Shown: positions 25,106 to 33,788 of the stretch, piece after piece | How positions within the stretch are numbered: position 1 is the first letter of the stretch | Layout: each line of letters begins with the position of its first letter | Source: an uncultured Pseudomonadota bacterium | Lineage (GTDB): Bacteria > Pseudomonadota > Gammaproteobacteria > Steroidobacterales > Steroidobacteraceae | Reading direction: 5' to 3' | Length of the DNA stretch: 64,000 nucleotides | NCBI GenBank assembly: GCA_903832085.1 | Contig: CAIKZZ010000012.1 | Coordinates: 1-64,000 of the forward strand | The notes under the pieces: generated by a model | Databases searched by the model: none | What the model was told of the DNA's origin: nothing | Seen by the model: the letters and a program-made list of their open reading frames with translations, nothing else | Position numbers and translations under genes: made by a program

Positions 25106-25714
25106 TTAAAACGGTAGACCGTGGCTTTGTCCGCCCATGCATAGCAGCATCGGTATCGATAGTACGAAGTTCGTACGCGATGCAAGCATGGCAATTTTGC
25201 GTGCAGATGCTTTGGCTTCGTCCGTGGCCGCTACCAAGCCAAGAATTTTCTTTTGGTTAGGCCAGATAAAGACCCAGACGTTGAACAGCATGATGGTGCC
25301 TAACCATGCGCCGACCCCAATAGTACGAAAGCCTTCCTGCAGCGCGAAGGCCTTGTGGATGGTAGTAACTGAGCCGTAGCCGAAGAGCAGGTAATAGGCG
25401 CCCGTGACCCAGGTGACGACTGCCGCCCAACGAAACCAAAGGAGCGCCGTTGGGGCGATGTACTTAGAAATGCCGGCGCCACCTGGGCCGCCTTTATCCG
25501 CGGCCGCCACCGCGAGACCTGGCATCTGCACCACGTTGAAGTACCAGAGCAACCCGATCCACATAATGCCGCTAATGATGTGGAGCCAGCGACCAAGCAA
25601 TGCATCATGGAAGCCCAAGGCTCCCCCACTGGACACGGTGAGTCCCACAGCAACCAGCACGGCGAGGATCACCCCTGTGGTCAGCGCACCCTTGACAGAA
25701 TTTAGCGGATTCAT
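25106..25714 (-). CDS. PuuD-like membrane protein (Urate_ox_N domain only)
   Basis: A 202-residue protein with four or five membrane segments. WLHIISGIMWIGLLWYFNVV, LLWFRWAAVVTWVTGAYYLL and FNVWVFIWPNQKKILG resemble the membrane domain of urate hydroxylase PuuD. In PuuD that domain is joined to a C-terminal cytochrome c. Here the protein ends after the membrane part (SIPMLLCMGGQSHGLPF) and no c-type CxxCH is present. Histidines within the helices could bind haem. No purine-catabolism genes lie nearby, so a urate role is not supported by context, and it may be a general haem-containing membrane protein. Confidence 0.65.
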   Translation of the reverse strand: MNPLNSVKGALTTGVILAVLVAVGLTVSSGGALGFHDALLGRWLHIISGIMWIGLLWYFNVVQMPGLAVAAADKGGPGGAGISKYIAPTALLWFRWAAVVTWVTGAYYLLFGYGSVTTIHKAFALQEGFRTIGVGAWLGTIMLFNVWVFIWPNQKKILGLVAATDEAKASARKIAMLASRTNFVLSIPMLLCMGGQSHGLPF

Positions 25715-25848
25715 TGCATACCCCTAGTAGCTTGAAAGGTGTAGTGACGCACGGTCGTTTAGGATCCGGCCACCAACTCGGGTAGAATAGGGGTTTACCG
25801 TAGCTGATTTCAACCGTATTCATACGCTGGCATGGGATTTCGTACTTA

Positions 25849-26052
25849 ATGGCAACGATCGGCCCCCATTCGCCATGTATCAGTATCTGTGCCATCGGCC
25901 CACAGGGGTGGTGTAATGGCTGCTACCGTACCTTAAGCGAGATCTCGGGTTGGGTACGTATGGATGCTGAGGCACAGTGGGCAATCGTGCGTGCGGCTGA
26001 GGAGCGGCGCCGTCAGCTTCAGACGGTGTCAGTGGGTAGGACTAGCGAATAA
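25849..26052 (+). CDS. DUF1289 family small cysteine-rich protein
   Basis: A 67-residue protein with the DUF1289 pattern: SPCISICAIG, then GWCNGCYRTLSEISGW, with four cysteines likely to bind a metal. The helical tail (AIVRAAEERRRQLQ) is charged. Family members are often encoded as small accessory proteins beside unrelated genes and have no assigned function. It stops 23 bp before the grxD start and is probably co-transcribed with it, which hints at an iron-sulfur or redox context. Confidence 0.85.
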   Translation: MATIGPHSPCISICAIGPQGWCNGCYRTLSEISGWVRMDAEAQWAIVRAAEERRRQLQTVSVGRTSE

Positions 26053-26075
26053 ACTTATTGCGAGGCATGCGATCG

Positions 26076-26408
26076 ATGAGCAGTTCCGACATTGTTGAAC
26101 GAATTAAGACCCAGCTTGGCGCCGCACCAGTGGTGTTATTCATGAAGGGGACCCCTGATTTTCCGCAATGCGGGTTTTCAGCACAGGCCGTGGCTGCCCT
26201 TGGCGCCTGTAAAGCAAAGTTTCATGCGGTCAATATTTTTGAAGATGCTGAATTGCGTGAGGCTCTGAAAAGCTATTCCAACTGGCCAACCTATCCACAG
26301 TTATATGTGCAAGGTGAACTGCTAGGTGGTTGCGACATCATCATGCAGATGTACCAGAACGGTGAACTGAGCCAGGTATTGACCGAAGCCGGCGTCGTCG
26401 CTGGCTAA
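26076..26408 (+). CDS. grxD: Monothiol glutaredoxin (Grx4 type)
   Basis: A 110-residue monothiol glutaredoxin with the CGFS active site ([15 protein letters not shown]). [21 protein letters not shown] binds glutathione. Grx4 proteins carry [2Fe-2S] clusters as glutathione-bridged dimers and deliver them to other proteins. I chose the ATG at 26076 ([11 protein letters not shown]), with GAGG 10 bp upstream; a TTG at 26058 would add MRGMRS. The stop overlaps that of the convergent rnt gene. Confidence 0.95.
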   Translation: MSSSDIVERIKTQLGAAPVVLFMKGTPDFPQCGFSAQAVAALGACKAKFHAVNIFEDAELREALKSYSNWPTYPQLYVQGELLGGCDIIMQMYQNGELSQVLTEAGVVAG

Positions 26409-27136
26409 GAGGCCTTAAGGTCGAGCGCCGTTAAAGAGTCCTCAGGCTCTAGCGGCGCCGGCTCGACCATCGGATTGATGCCATCGGCATCTAGTGCCGC
26501 AAACGGCAAGTCTTTATCGCGCGTGCTTTCAAAGATCGGCCGAAACTGGTTGCAGATTCCACAGAACAGGTCCGCGGTGCGTTCAGCGTCGTAGCTCGCT
26601 GAATGTGCTGATTCCCGGTCCCATTCTTGGCCCGCAGCGATGACCGCGCGCGATAACACAGTCTGCCCAAACGCAATGCCTGCTAGGGTGACTGTGTCAA
26701 AGCAACTAAATGGATGAAATGGGTTGCGCTTGATGCCAGTGCGCGTGACAGCGGCGTTCAAAAATCCTAAATCGAAAGCCGCGTTATGGCCCACAAGAAT
26801 TGCGCGTGTGCAGCCAGTGTCGCGCACGGCATTGCGAATTTCCTTAAACAGTCGTCCTAAAGCATCCGCCTCAGGTATGGCCGGTCGCAAAGGATGGTGC
26901 GGATCAATGCCGTTGACAGCTAACGACGCCGGGTCCATCCGGCTACCAGCGAACGGTTGTACGTGATAGCGCCAAGTGGGCCCACGTTTGAGTAGCCCAT
27001 CCGAATCTAACTCTAAAAGCACACCGGCGATTTCAAGTAAGGCATCCGTGCTGGCATTAAAGCCGCCCGTCTCGCAGTCGATGACCACAGGCAAAAAACC
27101 ACGAAAACGATCTTTAATAGTGTAACGGTCACCCAC
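26405..27136 (-). CDS. rnt: Ribonuclease T
   Basis: A DEDDh 3'-5' exoribonuclease that trims tRNA and other stable RNA 3' ends. Catalytic residues are in VIDCETGGF (D and E near residues 19-21), [11 protein letters not shown] and [13 protein letters not shown] (H and D). The [14 protein letters not shown] segment is conserved. It is 243 residues with a C-terminal extension of about 25 residues ([14 protein letters not shown]) beyond the usual end. It starts with GTG at 27136, overlapping the pyrC stop by 8 bp, so it is the third gene of the aminopeptidase-pyrC-rnt operon. Confidence 0.94.
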   Translation of the reverse strand: MGDRYTIKDRFRGFLPVVIDCETGGFNASTDALLEIAGVLLELDSDGLLKRGPTWRYHVQPFAGSRMDPASLAVNGIDPHHPLRPAIPEADALGRLFKEIRNAVRDTGCTRAILVGHNAAFDLGFLNAAVTRTGIKRNPFHPFSCFDTVTLAGIAFGQTVLSRAVIAAGQEWDRESAHSASYDAERTADLFCGICNQFRPIFESTRDKDLPFAALDADGINPMVEPAPLEPEDSLTALDLKAS

Positions 27137-28184
27137 GAGTGTTTTCGCCTGTAGTGTGTGTCAGGCGCCAATGCACTGTGTCGCCAGCACGGAAAGGGAT
27201 CAGGGTGTCATCGCCAAATGCGTACTCGGCAACAGGAGACCAGGCATCTTGCGTGAGCGTAATAGTAGACTGATTGCGTGGCAGGCCATAAAAATCAGCA
27301 CCAAAATGGCTTGCAAAGCCCTGAAGACGCTGCAGGGCTCCAGCTGCTTCAAAGGCTTCTGCATAGAGTTCTATGGCTGCGTGGGCCGTGTACATGCCTG
27401 CACAGCCACAGCTAGATTCTTTGCTAGCGCGCGAGTGTGGAGCGCTGTCAGAGCCAAGGAAAAACTTAGGATTACCACTGATCGCCGCACTGATGAGTGC
27501 TTCGCGGTGAGTCTCGCGTTTCAGCACCGGGAGACAATAATGATGCGGACGAATGCCGCCCTGGAAAATCGCGTTACGGTTTAGTAGTAAGTGTTGCGGC
27601 GTGATGGTTGCAGCGACCGTGGGGCCTTGTGTAAGCACAAAATCAACCGCGTCACGCGTTGTGATATGTTCGAAAACAATTTTGAGTTGCGGAAACTGCG
27701 TAACAACACGCGCCAGTGCGCGGTCAATAAAGACACGCTCACGGTCAAATATATCCACCGTCGAATCGGTGACTTCGCCATGGACGAGGAATGGTAAGCC
27801 GAGCTCTTCCATGCGTGCGAGCACTGCATCAACCCGTTTTAGGTCAGTAACGCCGGCCTCTGAGTGCGTGGTGGCGCCTGCTGGATAGTATTTGACTGCT
27901 TTGACGATGCCGCTGGCCTGTGCTGCTTCGATTTCCTGAATGGAGGTGCTTTCGGTGAGATACAGCGTCATCAGAGGCTGAAAACTACTGCCCTGCGGTA
28001 GTGCTGCCAAGATGCGTGCATGGTAAGCGATCGCCTGTGTCGTGGTGGTGACGGGCGGTTTTAGGTTCGGCATGACAATGGCGCGGCCAAAACGCTCAGC
28101 CGTATGCGCAACAACAGCGCGCAAGGCGGCACCATCACGTAGGTGCACATGCCAGTCATCAGGTTGAGTGAGTGTCAGGTTCAT
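27129..28184 (-). CDS. pyrC: Dihydroorotase (class II)
   Basis: The enzyme cyclises carbamoyl-aspartate to dihydroorotate in pyrimidine synthesis. The zinc motif [10 protein letters not shown] is at residues 9-18. The carboxylated lysine is in [10 protein letters not shown] near 100, zinc histidines are in LVHGEV and FEHITT, and the catalytic Asp is in LGSDSAPH near 251. Length (351) fits the single-subunit E. coli type. The start overlaps the preceding aminopeptidase stop by 4 bp (ATGA), and pyrC itself overlaps rnt, which suggests tight translational coupling. Confidence 0.97.
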   Translation of the reverse strand: MNLTLTQPDDWHVHLRDGAALRAVVAHTAERFGRAIVMPNLKPPVTTTTQAIAYHARILAALPQGSSFQPLMTLYLTESTSIQEIEAAQASGIVKAVKYYPAGATTHSEAGVTDLKRVDAVLARMEELGLPFLVHGEVTDSTVDIFDRERVFIDRALARVVTQFPQLKIVFEHITTRDAVDFVLTQGPTVAATITPQHLLLNRNAIFQGGIRPHHYCLPVLKRETHREALISAAISGNPKFFLGSDSAPHSRASKESSCGCAGMYTAHAAIELYAEAFEAAGALQRLQGFASHFGADFYGLPRNQSTITLTQDAWSPVAEYAFGDDTLIPFRAGDTVHWRLTHTTGENTRG

Positions 28185-29704
28185 TTAGCTTGCTCATGCG
28201 ATCGTATCACTTTATGGAAAGCAGGATCCGAGCACAGTGCGACCGCGAATCGTACGCCGAACCCAGTGATAGGACGGCTGACGTGCGCAAGCCCCCCAGT
28301 GCGTGAGGCGCTCGATAGATCAATGTGCGCCCACGGGATGCCCGGAGCGACGAAACGAGCCAAGAATTTTGCGGCGTAGATATGATCGCCCTTACCGTCA
28401 ATTAGGCACTGGACCACATCGGCCATTGGGGTCTCGAGATCCTCATCAAAGTCGGTCGGCATTGGAAATGACCAGACACGTTCGCCCGATCGATTGCCGG
28501 CATCTTCTAATATAGCGCGCAAGTCACTGTGATTCGTAAATGCACCTGACATTCGTTCGGTGAGCGCGTAAAGACACGCGCCCGTGAGCGTTGCGAAATC
28601 AATAATGCCGCAGGGTTTGGTGCGTGATGCGAGCGCGAGTGTATCTGCAAGTATCATGCGGCCTTCGGCGTCCGTATGTATGACCTGAATGGTGGTGCCA
28701 TTAGCAGCGGTCACAATGTCTTGTTGTGTGTAGGCATCAGGTCCGATGCGGTTTTCAACAAGCGCTAGCCACGCGTCAACGGGACGTGGATAGCGACTAC
28801 GGGTCAAGGCTTCGAGCGTGCCTAGTGCCACTGCGCTACCAGCCATGTCGGTATGCATATCGAGCATGTGTTTGGCGGATTTTAGATTGTTGCCGCCAGT
28901 ATCGAAACACACGCCCTTGCCGACGAGGGCGAGCGGTGCAAGTCCGCCAGTGCCTTTCGGTCTATATTGTAATCGCACCAGCGCAGCATCCCGGGTTGCA
29001 CTGCCGCGCGCGACTGCCGTAAACGCTCCAGCATTCAGTTTCTTTAAGCGGGCTTCGCTGAAGATTTCAATCTTCCAACCGTGAAGCTTTGCAAGCTTAA
29101 CCAGCGCTTGCTGGTAGGTCTTTGGCGTCAGCACGTTTGGCGGCAATGCTGTTAGCCAGCGTGCCAAATGGGCGCCCGATTCGATTGCCAGCGCTGTTGT
29201 GGTATCGATCACCCCGCAGACCACGACCTCTGTAGGCTGCCAGGGCGCTGGCACTTTGCTCTTCGCAGTCGGCTGCGATTCCACGGCCGCTGCCAACGCC
29301 GCGAGTAAAGCGGCAACTGGAGCCGTGTTGGTTATGCCTTTGGCGTTGGGGGAGGTCAGGCTTGCCAGGGTGATGACGCCCGGTTGTGTGGCGCCGAGGT
29401 CACGCACCATGCGGCCTGCAATCGACAGCCTTTGAAAGGTATCTGTACGGCGGGGTAGTTCTCCAACGATCACTCGAGTGCGATGTGCAGTGGGTAATAC
29501 GGCCATCCACACGCTACCCGCGGCGCGCGGCAGACGGGCGCGTTCGGTGCTAAGTACATCGCCAAAGGGCATATTTGCGAGCGATACGGTCGCATCAGCT
29601 TCCAACATGAGGAGTAGTACATCAGTGCGCCGAATCAGCATCGCTGACGGAGTGGCGGCCGCTTTTTTGATGGCTAATGGGCTGCGCTTTGGAATGATTT
29701 GCAC
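28181..29704 (-). CDS. Leucyl aminopeptidase family (M17) metallopeptidase
   Basis: A 507-residue M17 peptidase. The C-terminal catalytic domain keeps all expected metal ligands and catalytic residues: K and D in GKGVCFDTGG, K in NNLKS, D in MHTDMAGSA, and D, E and R in HTDAEGR. The common NTDAEGR is HTDAEGR here. The N-terminal domain (residues 1-170) is divergent and alanine-rich, unlike PepA proper, so I give no symbol. It is probably a cytosolic hexamer with two Zn/Mn per subunit. The start is a GTG at 29704. It is first in the operon with pyrC and rnt and divergent from aceE, with 91 bp between. Confidence 0.88.
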   Translation of the reverse strand: MQIIPKRSPLAIKKAAATPSAMLIRRTDVLLLMLEADATVSLANMPFGDVLSTERARLPRAAGSVWMAVLPTAHRTRVIVGELPRRTDTFQRLSIAGRMVRDLGATQPGVITLASLTSPNAKGITNTAPVAALLAALAAAVESQPTAKSKVPAPWQPTEVVVCGVIDTTTALAIESGAHLARWLTALPPNVLTPKTYQQALVKLAKLHGWKIEIFSEARLKKLNAGAFTAVARGSATRDAALVRLQYRPKGTGGLAPLALVGKGVCFDTGGNNLKSAKHMLDMHTDMAGSAVALGTLEALTRSRYPRPVDAWLALVENRIGPDAYTQQDIVTAANGTTIQVIHTDAEGRMILADTLALASRTKPCGIIDFATLTGACLYALTERMSGAFTNHSDLRAILEDAGNRSGERVWSFPMPTDFDEDLETPMADVVQCLIDGKGDHIYAAKFLARFVAPGIPWAHIDLSSASRTGGLAHVSRPITGFGVRFAVALCSDPAFHKVIRSHEQAK

Positions 29705-29718
29705 GAGACGGTATTTCC

Positions 29719-29747
29719 TTGACCCACAGGGTACAAAGCCAGATGAT
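29719..29747 (+). promoter_or_regulatory. Candidate promoter of the aceE-aceF-lpd operon
   Basis: TTGACC at 29719-29724 and GATGAT at 29742-29747 are spaced by 17 bp, 48 bp before the aceE ATG. The -35 box is near consensus and the -10 box matches at four of six positions. I did not find a convincing PdhR-type palindrome in the leader. Confidence 0.45.
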
Positions 29748-29795
29748 ATCGGATCACGCCGCGATAGGCCTTAACGCTGCAGTACTTTTTAATAT

Positions 29796-32459
29796 ATGGC
29801 CGATACCCCTAAAACCGACGATTTCGACCCATTAGAGACGCAAGAGTGGCTGGAGTCGATTGATTCCGTCCTCAAGGCCTCTGGGTCGACCCGTGCTCAC
29901 TTTTTGCTGGAGCGGCTGATTGACCATACGCGGCGCGCCGGTGCCTATTTACCATTTAAGCCCAATACCGCTTACGTCAATACGATTAGTCAGGCCCATG
30001 AGCGCCCTTATCCGGGTAACCGGGCAGTGGAGCGACGGCTTGAGGCCTATATCCGCTGGAATGCGATGGCCATGGTGGTGGCTGCCAACCGTCAAAGCAC
30101 GGAGTACGGCGGCCACTTAGCGACTTATGCCTCCTCAGCGACGTTATACGAGATTGGTTTTAATCACTTTTGGCGGGCGGCTAACGCTGAGCATCCGGGT
30201 GATCTTGTGTTTGTGCAAGGTCACGCAAGTCCTGGCATTTATGCGCGCGCCTTTATGGAGGGGCGTTTAACTAGCGAGCAGCTGGCGTCTTTTCGTCAAG
30301 AGGTTGGTGGTGGTGGACTGTCGTCCTATCCACATCCGTGGTTGATGCCCGATTTTTGGCAGTTTCCGACCGTGTCTATGGGGCTAGGTCCCATGATGGC
30401 AATGTTCCAAGCGCGCTTTACTCGCTACCTTGAGAACCGTGGCGTGGTGCCGGTATCGGATCGCAAAATCTGGGCGTTTCTGGGCGATGGTGAAATGGAT
30501 GAGCCTGAATCAATGGGCGCACTCACCATGCCAGTACGCGAGAAGCTCGATAATCTGGTGTTTGTCATTAATTGCAACTTGCAGCGCCTGGATGGGCCAG
30601 TACGTGGCAATGGCAAAATCATCCAGGAGCTCGAGGCCGCTTTTCTAGGTGCGGGTTGGAATGTCATCAAGGTCGTTTGGGGTTCACGCTGGGATCCGCT
30701 ACTCGCGCGTGACCAAAAAGGGCTGTTGCGTCGCCTGATGGAAGAGTGTGTCGACGGCGAGTATCAGAATTTTAAGGCCAAGGGTGGCGCTTATACGCGC
30801 GAGCATTTTTTCGGCAAATACGCCGAGCTCAAAGAGCTTGTCGCTAACATGTCTGATGAGGAAATCTGGCGCCTCAATCGCGGCGGTCATGATTTCACCA
30901 AGGTGTGGAATGCGTACGCGGCCGCGATGACAACCAAAGGGCAGCCTACGGTTATTTTGGCTAAAACTGTTAAGGGATTTGGACTCGGCAAGGCTGGCGA
31001 AGCGTTGAATCCTGCGCATCAGCAGAAGAAGCTTGATGACGAGGCGCTGCGTGCTTTTCGTGATCGCTTTAATGTGCCAGTGACCGATGAGGAGATCGCA
31101 AGTTTAACGTTTAAGCGCCCGGCCGCGGACAGCGATGAGATGCGCTATCTGCATGAGCAGCGTGCGCGCTTAGGCGGATTTTTACCAAAGCGTGCCATTG
31201 TGGCTAAGCCGCTCGTAGTGCCTGCGCTTAGCGCATTCGGTGCGGTGCTTGAATCCAGTGGTGATCGTGAGATCTCAACCACCATGGCGTTCGTGCGCAT
31301 CCTCGGCATTTTACTGAAAGATAAGCAGATGGGATCACATGTGGTGCCCATCGTGCCTGACGAGGCTCGTACCTTTGGCATGGAGGGGCTGTTTCGGCAA
31401 ATCGGCATTTACTCGTCCGTGGGGCAACTGTACACGCCGCAGGATGCTGATCAATTGCTGTCATACCGCGAGGACCAGAAAGGTCAGATTCTGGAAGAGG
31501 GCATTAACGAGGCAGGTGCGATGTGCTCGTGGATTGCGGCCGGCACTGCCTACGCGAACCACGGCACCTACATGGTGCCTTTCTATATTTACTACTCGAT
31601 GTTCGGATTTCAGCGTGTCGGCGACTTTATGTGGGCTGCAGCCGATATGCGGGCGCGTGGGTTTCTTATGGGAGCGACAGCTGGTCGTACGACCTTGGCC
31701 GGTGAGGGCTTGCAGCATCAGGATGGCCACTCGCAGTTAGTGATGAGCGTCATTCCAAACTGCGTCGCGTACGATCCGTGTTTTGCTTATGAGTTGGCAG
31801 TCATTATTCAGGATGGCTTGCGCCGCATGTACGTTGAGGATGAGAGCGTCTATTACTATTTAACTGTGATGAACGAGAACTACCCGCAACCGGCGATGCC
31901 GGTGGGCGCGGAAGTGGGAATTATCAAAGGCATGTACCGCTATTCGGCAGGCGCCTCTGGCTCTAAGCGCGTCAACTTGCTCGGTTCGGGAACGATTTTG
32001 CGCGAGTGCATTGCGGCCGCTACCTTGCTTAAAGACGATTTTGGCGTTGAGGCGGATATTTACAGCGTGACGAGTTTTTCAGAACTGCGCCGTGAAGCGC
32101 TCGCGGTGGAGCGTTACAACCGCTTGCATCCTGATTTGCCGGCGGGCTCGAGTTTTATCTCCACAATGCTCAAAGATGCTGCGGGTCCATTTGTTGCAGC
32201 AACCGACTACGTTGCCACGGTGCCTGATCAGATCCGTCAATGGATTCCAGGGCGTTATGTGGTGTTGGGGACTGATGGCTTTGGACGATCCGATGCGCGT
32301 AGCGCGCTACGGCGTCATTTTGAGGTGGATCGCTGGTATATCGCGGTCGCAGCGCTCAAAGCGTTGGCTGATGAAGGCGAGATTTCTGTGAGTATCGTAA
32401 TGACTGCCATGCAGGCCTTTGGTATCGATGGCGATAAACCAAATCCCGCAAAAGCTTAG
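29796..32459 (+). CDS. aceE: Pyruvate dehydrogenase E1 component (homodimeric)
   Basis: An 887-residue thiamine-diphosphate enzyme that decarboxylates pyruvate and transfers the acetyl unit to the E2 lipoyl group. The ThDP-binding motif is FLGDGEMDEPESMGAL...NCNLQRLDGPVRGN near residues 228-275. The N-terminus DFDPLETQEWLESIDSVL is that of the E. coli-type E1. GEGLQHQDGHSQL and the C-terminal SDARSALRRHFEVD are conserved. It heads the operon aceE-aceF-lpd; aceF begins 15 bp after the stop. Confidence 0.97.
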   Translation: MADTPKTDDFDPLETQEWLESIDSVLKASGSTRAHFLLERLIDHTRRAGAYLPFKPNTAYVNTISQAHERPYPGNRAVERRLEAYIRWNAMAMVVAANRQSTEYGGHLATYASSATLYEIGFNHFWRAANAEHPGDLVFVQGHASPGIYARAFMEGRLTSEQLASFRQEVGGGGLSSYPHPWLMPDFWQFPTVSMGLGPMMAMFQARFTRYLENRGVVPVSDRKIWAFLGDGEMDEPESMGALTMPVREKLDNLVFVINCNLQRLDGPVRGNGKIIQELEAAFLGAGWNVIKVVWGSRWDPLLARDQKGLLRRLMEECVDGEYQNFKAKGGAYTREHFFGKYAELKELVANMSDEEIWRLNRGGHDFTKVWNAYAAAMTTKGQPTVILAKTVKGFGLGKAGEALNPAHQQKKLDDEALRAFRDRFNVPVTDEEIASLTFKRPAADSDEMRYLHEQRARLGGFLPKRAIVAKPLVVPALSAFGAVLESSGDREISTTMAFVRILGILLKDKQMGSHVVPIVPDEARTFGMEGLFRQIGIYSSVGQLYTPQDADQLLSYREDQKGQILEEGINEAGAMCSWIAAGTAYANHGTYMVPFYIYYSMFGFQRVGDFMWAAADMRARGFLMGATAGRTTLAGEGLQHQDGHSQLVMSVIPNCVAYDPCFAYELAVIIQDGLRRMYVEDESVYYYLTVMNENYPQPAMPVGAEVGIIKGMYRYSAGASGSKRVNLLGSGTILRECIAAATLLKDDFGVEADIYSVTSFSELRREALAVERYNRLHPDLPAGSSFISTMLKDAAGPFVAATDYVATVPDQIRQWIPGRYVVLGTDGFGRSDARSALRRHFEVDRWYIAVAALKALADEGEISVSIVMTAMQAFGIDGDKPNPAKA

Positions 32460-32474
32460 GGGTTGTCTTTGGCA

Positions 32475-33788
32475 ATGCGTGTACTTGTTCCGGATCTAGG
32501 TGACTTTAACGACGTTGAGGTCATCGAGGTGTTGGTGCAGCCCGGTGATACTGTGGCTCTGGACACGCCGTTACTCACCTTAGAAACTGAAAAAGCCACG
32601 ATGGACGTACCATCGACTGTGGCAGGTCGCGTGACAGCAGTGCTCGTCAAAAAAGGCGACCATGTGTCGAGTGGAACGGCGGTCATCGAAATCGATGCCG
32701 ATCCATCTGCCTTACAAAACGCTACCGCAAAGGCTGCGCCTCAGCCCCTGCCGGCCACCCCCGCCTTGAGCGCTGCACCGATGCCACTCGTTGCGCCTGT
32801 GGTACAGGCAGAGCCGGTCGTTGCTCGGCCTACCACTCACGATGGGGTTTTGCCATTAGCAACTCTGGCGTTTGATGTGGGCAATTCACGGGCGCACGCG
32901 AGTCCCTCGGTGCGATTGCTCGCCCGTGAGCTTGGCGTAGATCTTTCGCGGGTCGTCGGCACTGGTCTGAAAGGACGCGTGCTACATACTGATGTGAAGG
33001 CCTGGGTCAAACAGGCTCTTATGCATCCGACACCTACTGCATCACCATTGCCGTCTGTACCGCTCGTTGATTTTTCGAAATTTGGTTCGGTCAGCGCCGT
33101 GCCGTTATCGCGAGTGCAGAAGATTTCCGGAGCGCGCTTGCATGCGAGCTGGGTGAATGTACCCCATGTCACGCAGTTTGATGAAGCCGATATCACTGCA
33201 ATGGATGCGGCACGTCAGGCATTAAAAGAGCAAGCGGCAGCGGCGGGCGTCAAGTTAACGCCGCTGGCTTTTATCTTGCGCGCCTGCGTACAGGTGCTTG
33301 CGCAATATCCACGCTTTAATGCGTCGCTTGATGCGTCAGGTGAGAACCTAGTTCTTAAGAACTATTTGCATCTAGGCTTTGCGGCGGATACGCCCAATGG
33401 GCTTATGGTGCCTGTCGTACGTGATGCCAATAGCAAGGGGCTTTTTTCTTTGGCGCGTGATTTGGCTGCGCTTGCGTTAAAAGCTCGTGACGGCAAGCTG
33501 AGCGCCGCTGAGATGCAAGGCGGTAGTTTTACTGTGTCGAGTCTTGGTGGTATCGGCGGTACGGCGTTTACGCCCATTATTAATGCTCCTGAAGTGGCAA
33601 TACTTGGCGTGTCGCGCGCGAGCTTAAAGCCGACATACGTCGAGGGTAAACTGGTGCCCCGTCTGCTGCTACCACTGTCGCTGTCATACGATCATCGCGT
33701 GATTGATGGAGCGCAAGCTGCTCGATTTACAACGGCGCTCGTCGCTGCGCTTGGCAATGTTGAGTCGTTGACCGGAGACTTGTCGTGA
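32475..33788 (+). CDS. aceF: Pyruvate dehydrogenase E2 (dihydrolipoyl acetyltransferase)
   Basis: A 437-residue E2 core protein. One lipoyl domain (VPDLGDFNDVEVIEV...) carries the lipoylated lysine in LETEKATMDVPS at about residue 41. A proline/alanine linker follows, then the E1/E3-binding domain (ASPSVRLLARELGVDL). The acetyltransferase domain ends with the catalytic SLSYDHRVIDGAQAAR. The E. coli E2 has three lipoyl domains; this one has a single domain. I chose the ATG at 32475 (MRVLVPDLG) over a TTG 12 bp upstream. The stop overlaps the lpd GTG by 4 bp. Confidence 0.95.
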   Translation: MRVLVPDLGDFNDVEVIEVLVQPGDTVALDTPLLTLETEKATMDVPSTVAGRVTAVLVKKGDHVSSGTAVIEIDADPSALQNATAKAAPQPLPATPALSAAPMPLVAPVVQAEPVVARPTTHDGVLPLATLAFDVGNSRAHASPSVRLLARELGVDLSRVVGTGLKGRVLHTDVKAWVKQALMHPTPTASPLPSVPLVDFSKFGSVSAVPLSRVQKISGARLHASWVNVPHVTQFDEADITAMDAARQALKEQAAAAGVKLTPLAFILRACVQVLAQYPRFNASLDASGENLVLKNYLHLGFAADTPNGLMVPVVRDANSKGLFSLARDLAALALKARDGKLSAAEMQGGSFTVSSLGGIGGTAFTPIINAPEVAILGVSRASLKPTYVEGKLVPRLLLPLSLSYDHRVIDGAQAARFTTALVAALGNVESLTGDLS

